Part shown: piece by piece, positions 24,066 through 30,960 of the stretch
How positions within the stretch are numbered: position 1 is the first letter of the stretch
How the letters are laid out: every line of letters begins with the position of its first letter
Assembly: GCA_036374795.1 (NCBI GenBank)
Contig: DASUTC010000316.1
Location: 1-50,994 of the forward strand
Origin: Herpetosiphonaceae bacterium
GTDB lineage: Bacteria; Chloroflexota; Chloroflexia; Chloroflexales; Kallotenuaceae
Length of the DNA stretch: 50,994 nt
Reading direction: 5' to 3'
Notes under the pieces: generated by a model
Databases searched by the model: none
Told to the model about the DNA's origin: nothing
What the model saw: only the letters and a program-made list of their open reading frames with translations
Made by a program: the position numbers and the translations under genes

Positions 24066-24695
24066 TTATAGCGAGTCGGTTGGTCGGCGTGCCACCAGGC
24101 CAGCCAGCGCACGCGGCCTGCCATCCTCTTCGGTCACACCCTCGCGGTATTCGAGCACGTCGAGCGCCGGAAAGAGCCGGGGCAGCTCGCCGGGCTGCAA
24201 CAGCCGATCGTCGGTGCGCGGCCCGCCCTCGTAGCTGCGCTGCTCGATCGTAAAGGTTTCGTAGATCAGCACGCCGCCCGGCTTGAGGCTTGTCGCCAGC
24301 CTGGGACACAGCGCGCGCTCCAGAAAGCGAAAGACGCAGACCAGATCGAAGTGCGCGGGCGGCAGCGGATAGTCCTCAAGATTGGCCGCCAGCAGATCGA
24401 CCGTCAGCGCGCGCATGCGGGCCTCGGCGCGGGCAAGGTGGAGCGCGACCGGAGAAATATCGACGCCGAGCGCCCGCCAGCCGTACTGCGCCAGCAGCAG
24501 CGTATGACGGCCAGCGCCACACGCGACATCGAGCGCGTAGCCGGGAGTCAGGCGCGTCAGCCAGCGCTCAAGCAGCGCCGACGGCCAGCGCGGATAGAAC
24601 GAATCGCGGTAGCGAGTATCCCAGAACTGCCGGTGCGGATGCGGCGCGAAGCGGGAGTCTGGCGTATCCTGCTCGTGTCGATTCAACGTGCTCAT
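24066..24695 (-). CDS. Class I SAM-dependent methyltransferase (TehB-like)
   Basis: This 209-residue protein has the class I fold. It opens with FWDTRYRDSFYPRWPSALLE, motif I is ALDVACGAGRHTLLLAQYGW, followed by ALGVDISPVALHLARAEAR, FDLVCVFRFLERALCP and LKPGGVLIYETF. The opening and the FVERALCP-like stretch resemble TehB/tellurite-type and small-molecule methyltransferases. No substrate is evident. I chose the ATG at 24695; upstream in-frame sequence has no similarity to the family. It lies 17 bp before the oxidoreductase gene, suggesting a shared pathway or detoxification role. Confidence 0.85.
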   Translation of the reverse strand: MSTLNRHEQDTPDSRFAPHPHRQFWDTRYRDSFYPRWPSALLERWLTRLTPGYALDVACGAGRHTLLLAQYGWRALGVDISPVALHLARAEARMRALTVDLLAANLEDYPLPPAHFDLVCVFRFLERALCPRLATSLKPGGVLIYETFTIEQRSYEGGPRTDDRLLQPGELPRLFPALDVLEYREGVTEEDGRPRALAGLVARRPTDSL

Positions 24696-24769
24696 GGCGG
24701 CTATTGTATGCGATCCGCGCCATTTCCAGCCAATCATGCGACTCTGCGGAGCGCCGCCGCGATGAAACA

Positions 24770-24799
24770 CCCCAGGCCCTGCCACTTCATGACCTGGGG
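24770..24799 (-). terminator. Hairpin after the TAP-like hydrolase gene
   Basis: CCCCAGG and CCTGGGG, 7-base arms, sit 27 to 56 bp beyond the leftward stop at 24826. The stem is modest and the loop long. Confidence 0.4.
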
Positions 24800-24825
24800 C
24801 GCTTCCCATCGATCGTCGCCGACGC

Positions 24826-26463
24826 CTACCTGACGTGCATCGGAAGCGTGCGCGAGAGCTTGTTGACCGCGCGGGTCAACTTCTTGCCGGTCGCTGCGGG
24901 CGGCGTGACGAACGGCAGCGGCGCTTCGCGCGCAACGCACGAGGTATCGGGGCGCTCGCCCGGCGAGGTCATAAACGCCGCAATCGCGCCCGTCAGGCAC
25001 GGGCTGCCGATGCTCGGCACATGCCCGCCGCGCGGATAGAAGACGATAAAGCTGTTCGGCAGCGTCGAGGCCGTCGTTTCGGCGTACTCCGGCGACGTGA
25101 TCGGATCGTTGATACCGCTGATGATCATGATCGGACGATCGCTGGTGATAGCGCGATTCAGTGCCGGATCGGGATCGTTCAGGCCGATACCTTCGCACAC
25201 ATCCAGCATGCCTTCGTTGAAGAAGACCTGGAACGCCAGGGCGCTCGCGCGGCGGTAGCGATGGCGCGCGGATACGAAATCGCCGCGTGACGCGAACGGC
25301 GCGTCCTCGTTGCACTGCACAGCCATGAGCATACCCAGCGCCTGCGCGCCGCCGGGCTGCTCCTCTTGCGCGGTCAGCAGCGCGCCCAGGATAATGCCAA
25401 GCGGAATGTAGTTGCCTTTGGAAGTCTCGCCGATGAGCAGCGGCATAATCGGGATCGCCCCGGTAGAGTAGAAGAGCTGGAACACGATCGTCGAGAACGT
25501 CACACCGCTGACCGGCAGATAGGTCACGATCTGCTGCGTATTCGGATCGATAATCGGCACCTGCGCGGCGCTCGCGTTCAGGCGATCGTAGAGCTGGTCG
25601 AATGTTTGCAGCAGGTTGGGATAGGCCCTGTTGCAGGCGGCATCTGCGGCGCACTCGTCAGCGAGCACGTTCAGCGTGCGGTTGTACGAGCCGAAGACCT
25701 CGTAGTGGAAGTTGGCCTGCGGCGGGTAGGTCGAGTCGAGCACGACGCTGCGCAGCGTCTCCTGGCGGAACTGGAGCATCGAGAGCGCCAGCCGCGTGCC
25801 GTAGGAGCCGCCGAGCACATTCCACGGCCCGTAGCCAAGCGCCAGCCGCAGATCCTCGAAGTCCGCCGCGTTCTCAGCCGAGTTGTAGGCCGAAAGATCG
25901 TTGCCGGCGGCGCGCAGCTCCTGGCCGCAACTGACTAGCTGATCGACCTGAAACTGAATGAAGTCAGGCAGATGTGCCCGCTTGAGCTTCGTCGGGAGCG
26001 CCTGCCTGCCGATCTGCTGCAGGCCAAGATCGCAGCTGAGATGCGGCTGCGAGAAGCCGGTGCCGCGCTGATCCATCAGGATCAGGTCGCGCTGCGCCAG
26101 GATGGGGGCGTACAGCTCCGCCAGAATCGGGGCAAGCACCACGGTTGCGCCGCCGGGACCGCCCTGGAGAAAGAGGAAGGGATCGGGCGCTTTGTTGGGA
26201 TTGGGCGAGCGCACGATCGCCACCGCCAGCCGAATGGTCTTGCCGGTAAACTGGCTACGCGACTCGGGCACGGTCAGGTAGCCGCAATCGACCTGTACGC
26301 CTGGGATGGCTGGAATTGGACAGGGTTCGGGCACAAACGGAACAACTGCCCGGGTGGTCGGCGCTGCCGGGAACAGCACCACGAGCAGAACGCCGATCAT
26401 CAGCAGCGTACCGAGGCGCGAAAGGTGTGGGCGAGATCTTACTGGCGAGATTAGATGCCGCAT
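24826..26463 (-). CDS. Secreted α/β-hydrolase, TAP-like (S33-type peptidase)
   Basis: This 545-residue protein has a signal or anchor helix at 17-35 (LGTLLMIGVLLVVLFPAAP). The α/β-hydrolase domain follows: oxyanion region FLQGGPGG (98-105), DQRGTGFS, and nucleophile Ser220 in LGGSYGTRLALS. The C-terminal TAP-like part has PIMIISGINDPITSPEY with the acidic residue and RGGHVPSIGSPC with the catalytic His. Related enzymes are tripeptidyl or prolyl aminopeptidases and lipases of actinomycetes and Chloroflexota; most likely it trims peptides outside the membrane. GGAGG stands 5 bases before the ATG at 26463; the open frame runs further upstream without family similarity. Confidence 0.9.
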   Translation of the reverse strand: MRHLISPVRSRPHLSRLGTLLMIGVLLVVLFPAAPTTRAVVPFVPEPCPIPAIPGVQVDCGYLTVPESRSQFTGKTIRLAVAIVRSPNPNKAPDPFLFLQGGPGGATVVLAPILAELYAPILAQRDLILMDQRGTGFSQPHLSCDLGLQQIGRQALPTKLKRAHLPDFIQFQVDQLVSCGQELRAAGNDLSAYNSAENAADFEDLRLALGYGPWNVLGGSYGTRLALSMLQFRQETLRSVVLDSTYPPQANFHYEVFGSYNRTLNVLADECAADAACNRAYPNLLQTFDQLYDRLNASAAQVPIIDPNTQQIVTYLPVSGVTFSTIVFQLFYSTGAIPIMPLLIGETSKGNYIPLGIILGALLTAQEEQPGGAQALGMLMAVQCNEDAPFASRGDFVSARHRYRRASALAFQVFFNEGMLDVCEGIGLNDPDPALNRAITSDRPIMIISGINDPITSPEYAETTASTLPNSFIVFYPRGGHVPSIGSPCLTGAIAAFMTSPGERPDTSCVAREAPLPFVTPPAATGKKLTRAVNKLSRTLPMHVR

Positions 26464-26987
26464 ACGATCCTCCCGTGTGGTTGGCTCCGGGCACACATCT
26501 ACTGGAGCCTCATGGCTGTACCGTCGTGTGCCGCGACGGTGGGCCTTGGGGATTGGGCGGTCAAAGCAGCATGCGCAGCAAGATTGGTGATGGAAGCATC
26601 TGCCCTGATATGCAGGACGCGGGGTGTTTGTCGCGACCATTCTAGTACAGAATACGCCCGTCAATCAACCCAGATCGGTATTAATTCGGCCACGTACGGT
26701 AGCGATAGTGATCCCGCTCGATTTTTTGAATCACCCAATGCCCTGCCTGCACAGGCACGTGTCGCGTGCGCCGATGTTGCAGGACACGTGTGGCACCTAT
26801 GCGGCATAGCGGCTCAAGCTGGCCTCAGGTCTGACCGATGGAGGATCGGGCGGGGAGAACATTCAAGCGCCGCTGTGGCGCTTGAACAGGATCGACTCGG
26901 TTGGCTCAGCAGAGGCTACAAGACAGGCAGTGACGATCGTCTCGCCGCCTGCTGGGGTATGCGTCATCGCGTGGACAAGACCGCAGG
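26464..26987. other. Intergenic region between hydrolase and response regulator genes
   Basis: 524 bp without a supported gene. It holds the 26862-26886 hairpin and the upstream region of the leftward hydrolase gene. Short open frames exist on both strands but lack ribosome-binding sites and family similarity. Confidence 0.5.
26862..26886 (-). terminator. Hairpin downstream of the response regulator gene
   Basis: Perfect 10-base arms TTCAAGCGCC and GGCGCTTGAA around a short loop, about 100 bp past the leftward stop at 26988. Confidence 0.45.
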
Positions 26988-27680
26988 CTATGCGCTAGCT
27001 TCACCCTCGGCGAACTTATAGCCCATGCCATACACCGTCAAAATATAGGTAGGACGCGCCGGATCAGGCTCGATTTTTTTGCGCACGTTCATGACATGCA
27101 CATCCACCGTCCGCTCAAGCCCCTCGTAGTCGAAGCCAAACACCCGCTCCAACAGCTCTGTCCGCGAGAACGCTCGGCCAGGCTCCTTGGCTAACGTTTC
27201 GAGCAGCTTAAACTCTTTGGGCGTGAGATGCTGGGGAACGCCGCGCACCCGAACCTCATGGCTCGCCACGTCCAGCACCAGATCGCCGAAGCGCATCTCT
27301 TGCAGATCCTGCTCGTCGTTGGACCGTCGCAGCACCGCTCGCACTCTGGCGACGACCTCGCGGGGGCTGAATGGCTTGGTGATATAGTCATCAGCGCCCA
27401 GCTCAAGGCCCAGCAGCTTATCCGATTCCGTCGTTTTGGCCGTGAGCATGATGATCGGGATTTTCGATTGCGTGCGCAGCATGCGACACACCTCCAGCCC
27501 CTCGACCATCGGCAGCATCACGTCCAGCACCACGAGATCGAGATGCTTTTGCCGCACCAGATCCAGCGCCTGTTTGCCATCGTACGCTACCAGCACGCCG
27601 TAGCCTGCCTGTTCTAAGTAGAGCCTGATTAAATCTACTGTTTTCGGGTCATCATCTACGACTAAGATCTCTTGTCCCAT
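26988..27680 (-). CDS. OmpR/PhoB-family response regulator (orphan)
   Basis: This 230-residue DNA-binding regulator has a receiver domain (1-118): acidic pocket DDD (9-11), phospho-acceptor D53 in LVVLDVMLP, T80 and K102 in ITKPF. The winged-helix output domain (about 130-226) has LTPKEFKLLETLAKEPGR, the recognition helix ERTVDVHVMNVRKKIEPD and YILTVYGMGYKF. No histidine kinase is adjacent; the nearest kinase is at 33488-35314. The start at 27680 follows AAAGGAG. A strong promoter (27710-27737) lies just upstream, giving a leader of about 20 nt. Confidence 0.95.
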   Translation of the reverse strand: MGQEILVVDDDPKTVDLIRLYLEQAGYGVLVAYDGKQALDLVRQKHLDLVVLDVMLPMVEGLEVCRMLRTQSKIPIIMLTAKTTESDKLLGLELGADDYITKPFSPREVVARVRAVLRRSNDEQDLQEMRFGDLVLDVASHEVRVRGVPQHLTPKEFKLLETLAKEPGRAFSRTELLERVFGFDYEGLERTVDVHVMNVRKKIEPDPARPTYILTVYGMGYKFAEGEASA

Positions 27681-27709
27681 CGCTATGTGTGCTCCTTTAT
27701 GCACGTAAA

Positions 27710-27737
27710 AGTATACCAAACCCCATCCAAAGCTCAA
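27710..27737 (-). promoter_or_regulatory. Predicted promoter of the response regulator gene
   Basis: On the minus strand, TTGAGC and TATACT are separated by 16 bp, with the -10 box about 30 bp before the ATG at 27680. Confidence 0.55.
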
Positions 27738-27903
27738 TGACAGGGCTGCACCTCCGGTCCTCTATCATCGCGGTTGGCAGACCGGGGCCTGCCTGGGTAC
27801 CATCGCAGGCCAGCGACCGGCAGGCGCGGCGTCGGGGAATCGCCGCAGCCGCGTCGAGAGCATGGCAGCCCGAAGCGCTGCAAGCAATTCGGCTCGGCAA
27901 TCG

Positions 27904-28821
27904 TCACCCGGCAGGCTTGGAATTGCGCGCATGCACCAGGGATGCGGCGGCCAGATCCCACAGGGCATGTCCTACGCTCTTGAAGATGATCGGGCCTGCG
28001 GGCGGGCGCGGCTGCGTGAGCGCCTGCTCCAGGGGCGTGACCTGGCTCCAATCGACATGAGCCTGGATCAGATCGCCAGCCTCGGCCTGCGCGCCTTCGA
28101 GCGTGTCGACATATACGCGCGCCTGCTGCACCAGCGCCGGGGGCAGCTCGGCCATACTCGGCACATAGGCTCCGACCGCGCAGATCAGCGCATCGGGCCG
28201 GACCTGGGCAGGCAGCACCGGGCGGGCGCTGGTAGTAGCGGTGACGATCAGCGTGGCCTCCTTCAGCGCAACCAGCGGATCGGTCACGGCGTGCGCGCTC
28301 AACCCACGCTGCTGCGCAGCGTCGGCAAGACGCTCGGCATGGGCAAAGGTCCGCGACGCGATGGAGATCTGCCGCACGCCCAGGCCCTCGGCGAAGGCTT
28401 CGAGATGTGCCCGGCCCTGCGTTCCCGCGCCGACGATCAGCAGCGGCCCGTCGGGACGCGGTGCCAGGGTCTGCGCCGCCAGCAGCGAGAGCGCGGCGGT
28501 GCGGCGAGCCGTCACGATCTCACCCGGCAACATGTAGAGCCTTCGTCCGGTAGCCGCCTCCAGCACCAGAATATCCGCCTGCACGCTCGGCAACTGCCGC
28601 GCTGCGTTGTGCGGATGGACCGTGACCAGCTTGGTGATCGCGAGAGTCGCGGTTGCAGCTGGCATCAGCAGCAGCGTTCCATCGGCGGCCAGCGGCACAG
28701 CCATGCGCGGCGGCGCAGTGATCGGCTGGGTCTGCCGGGCGAGCAAGATCTCGCGGATTGCGTGAGCCAGCGCAGGATACGGCAGCAGCGCTTGTGTCTC
28801 CGCCTCGTCGAGCGTATGCAT
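27904..28821 (-). CDS. Ornithine cyclodeaminase / Δ1-pyrroline-2-carboxylate reductase family protein
   Basis: This 305-residue protein is of the OCD/μ-crystallin family. Its N-terminal substrate domain has PPRMAVPLAADGTLLLMPA and KLVTVHPHNAARQLPSVQAD. The Rossmann domain binds NAD(P) through LLIVGAGTQGRAHLEAFAE and has TATTSARPVLPA and ICAVGAYVPSM. The family includes ornithine cyclodeaminase, ketimine reductases and alanine dehydrogenases, and most uncharacterised members reduce cyclic imino acids; I cannot choose. GAGAGG lies upstream of the ATG at 28821. A dispersed GTTC-type repeat begins 16 bp upstream of the start. Confidence 0.87.
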   Translation of the reverse strand: MHTLDEAETQALLPYPALAHAIREILLARQTQPITAPPRMAVPLAADGTLLLMPAATATLAITKLVTVHPHNAARQLPSVQADILVLEAATGRRLYMLPGEIVTARRTAALSLLAAQTLAPRPDGPLLIVGAGTQGRAHLEAFAEGLGVRQISIASRTFAHAERLADAAQQRGLSAHAVTDPLVALKEATLIVTATTSARPVLPAQVRPDALICAVGAYVPSMAELPPALVQQARVYVDTLEGAQAEAGDLIQAHVDWSQVTPLEQALTQPRPPAGPIIFKSVGHALWDLAAASLVHARNSKPAG

Positions 28822-28836
28822 GATTGCCTCTCTGCT

Positions 28837-28921
28837 CAAAGTTCCAAGTTCCAAGTTCCAAGCTCTCCGTTGTTTTTTGTTTGTTCTTTGTTCTCTTGAT
28901 CCTGGCTCGCTTGTTGCTTGG
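28837..28921. repeat. GTTCCAAGTTC-type dispersed repeat, copy 2
   Basis: CAAAGTTCCAAGTTCCAAGT (a 9-bp tandem word) is followed by GTTGTTTTTTGTTTGTTC, TTTGTTCTCTTG and GCTTGTTGCTTGG. It shares these words with the repeats near 35475, 41442 and 45526-45766. It lies immediately upstream of the cyclodeaminase-family gene. Confidence 0.65.
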
Positions 28922-29098
28922 CCCGGTCTGGCACCCGCATGTATGATTTACGCCACATCGGCACCGATCCTGGTTCCTGGCATCGTGTCCTCTCCCGCGC
29001 TGCTGGAATGCGACTCCCTAGCGCATGCACGGACACGATGTGCGGACGCTCCGGGGGTATGATGATGGTAAACCATACACCCGCATGGCACCCGGTTC

Positions 29099-29623
29099 TT
29101 AGCTCGTGGTCCTTGGTTCTTGCGTCCCCCGCTCAGCGGGCTGTTCGCGATACTGGCGCATCTGCTCCTCGATGCCTTCGCGCAGCGCCATGAGCTTCTG
29201 GGCGTAGTCGTGCAGAACGCGATCGGCATCCGATTGGGGCTGCCAGGCTGGCACGGCTACCGGCTTGCCGTCCTGGTCCACGGCGACAAAAATAATGATG
29301 CAGTGCGTCGTTTTACGCATCTCGCGATCGGTGGGCGCTCCCGCGCTCACGTCCACCGCAATGTGCATGCTGGTGGTGCCGGTGTAGATCAGCCTGGCAT
29401 GGACCTCAACCAGATCGCCGATGTGGATCGGCTGGTAAAAGCGAATGCCGCCGACGTAGACCGTGACGCAGTAGCGCCCGCTCCAGCCGACGGCGCAGGT
29501 ATAGCCCGCGTGGTCGATCCACTTCATCACGGTGCCGCCATGAACTTTGCCGCCAAAGTTGACCTCGGTCGGCTCGGCCAGAAAGCGCAGCGTGATGTCG
29601 CGGTGAGGATGAGCAGCTTCCAT
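29099..29623 (-). CDS. Acyl-CoA thioesterase, hot-dog fold
   Basis: This 174-residue hot-dog protein has the family core FLAEPTEVNFGGKVHGGTVM, KWIDHAGYTCAVGWSGRYCV, GGIRFYQPIHIGDLVEVHAR and THCIIIFVAVDQDGKP. These enzymes hydrolyse fatty acyl-CoA to free acid and CoA in the cytosol. The helical C-terminus is normal up to about 160. The last residues, RGTQEPRTTS, are encoded by sequence that looks like a dispersed GTTCTTGG repeat, so the natural end may have been replaced. The ATG at 29623 has only a weak purine stretch (GAAGAAG) upstream. Position and substrate length preference cannot be read. Confidence 0.9.
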   Translation of the reverse strand: MEAAHPHRDITLRFLAEPTEVNFGGKVHGGTVMKWIDHAGYTCAVGWSGRYCVTVYVGGIRFYQPIHIGDLVEVHARLIYTGTTSMHIAVDVSAGAPTDREMRKTTHCIIIFVAVDQDGKPVAVPAWQPQSDADRVLHDYAQKLMALREGIEEQMRQYREQPAERGTQEPRTTS

Positions 29624-29675
29624 ACTTCTTCGTCCTGCTAATCGGTAACAGGATGATTGTACACGAAGCCGAGCG

Positions 29676-30848
29676 CTAGCCGCTGCCAAGAGCAATGGAT
29701 TTCAACCGCGTCCGCTCGGTCGCTTCCAGCCGCTCGATCATCAGCGCCCACATCCTAGCTGCGATGCCATCCCAGGTGGCCTGCTCAAGCAGCGGCTCTG
29801 CGCGCTGCTGTCGCTCCTGGCGCTCGGCGGGCGACGCGGCCAGCAGCCGCTCGATCGCGGCGATCCAGGCGTCGACGCCATCGGCCACCGTGACGATCCC
29901 CTGGTAGGTAGCGACGACATCGGGCACCGAGGTGCTGATCACATCCTTGCCACCGGCCAGGTATTCGAGGGTCTTGGTTGGGCTGATAAACCGAGTGGCC
30001 TCGTTGAGCGCAAACGGCATCGTCGCCAGATCAAAGCTTTTCAGGTAGCGGGGCAGGTCGGCGTAGGCTTGCTGGCCCAGGTAGTGCAGATTCGGCGCGA
30101 CCGGCAGCTCAGCCGGGTCGACTTTCGCCGTGGGGCCGATCAACAGCCAGTGCCACATCGGTCGTCGCTCGGCGATGCTTGCGATCAGCGACCAGTCGAT
30201 GCGCTCGTCGAGCACGCCGAAGTAGCCGAGGCGGGGCTGCGGTATGGCGGACAGCGCGGGCACGTCAGCCGTAGCCTGCTCCTGGGCCGCGCGGTAATGC
30301 TGCACATCGACGCCGCTGGGGAAGCAGTGAACATGCGCATGACACGTCTTGCGCGCCTCGTACATCGAGCGTCCGCCGGTGAAAACGAGATCGACCAGAC
30401 TCAGCAGCCGCGATTCGTGCAGCCGCATCTCAGGCGTACCGCCCTTGAAGCTGGCGAGATCGTCCATACAGTCGTAGACGGCAAGCTTAATCGAGGGCTG
30501 CGCAGCGGCGACCAGATAGTCGGCCAGCGGCGAGAAGACCCACAGGATCGTGTTTGGCCCGGCCAGATCGAGCACGGCTGGCAGCAACGCAACCCACAGC
30601 TCTTGATAGCTGTGGCCGGGCGTGTCGATCAGCGCCATCGGAAAGATCGGCTGGAGCACCCGCACACCGGCTGCGCCCGGCTGCGCCCGTAGCTGCGGAT
30701 GCTCGTACCCGGACATAATCTCCGGCGGATCGACATAGATCACGCGGCAATACTGCGCAAAGCGCGTCGTCAACTGCTGGGGCCGCTGCCACACATGGTC
30801 CCACTTCAGGTGTGACAGGCAGAGCAGCGTCAATGGTTGGTCGGACAT
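29676..30848 (-). CDS. Glycosyltransferase (GT-B fold)
   Basis: This 390-residue protein begins MSDQPLTLLCLSHLKWDHVW and has QRPQQLTTRFAQYCRVIYVD, typical of glycosyltransferase family proteins that open with a statement of a search for the right partner, followed by LAVYDCMDDLASF, FTGGRSMYEARK, CFPSGVDVQHY, LGYFGVLDERIDWSLI and a GT1-like C-terminal half with SPTKTLEYLAGGKDVIST. The E in that last motif is the usual nucleotide-sugar contact. It is soluble. It may build surface or exported polysaccharide; the sugar is unknown. The ATG at 30848 has only a weak AAAGAGA upstream. The gene for the DHODH-like fusion lies 112 bp upstream on the same strand. Confidence 0.85.
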   Translation of the reverse strand: MSDQPLTLLCLSHLKWDHVWQRPQQLTTRFAQYCRVIYVDPPEIMSGYEHPQLRAQPGAAGVRVLQPIFPMALIDTPGHSYQELWVALLPAVLDLAGPNTILWVFSPLADYLVAAAQPSIKLAVYDCMDDLASFKGGTPEMRLHESRLLSLVDLVFTGGRSMYEARKTCHAHVHCFPSGVDVQHYRAAQEQATADVPALSAIPQPRLGYFGVLDERIDWSLIASIAERRPMWHWLLIGPTAKVDPAELPVAPNLHYLGQQAYADLPRYLKSFDLATMPFALNEATRFISPTKTLEYLAGGKDVISTSVPDVVATYQGIVTVADGVDAWIAAIERLLAASPAERQERQQRAEPLLEQATWDGIAARMWALMIERLEATERTRLKSIALGSG

Positions 30849-30960
30849 AGGATGTCTCTTTCTTGTGTTACGGCGCGAGGGCAGCCAGATCGAGCCGATC
30901 AGCATGCGCGCAAATGCGGGACTAGCCATAAGCAATTTGCTTGCCGTCAACGACCATGCT

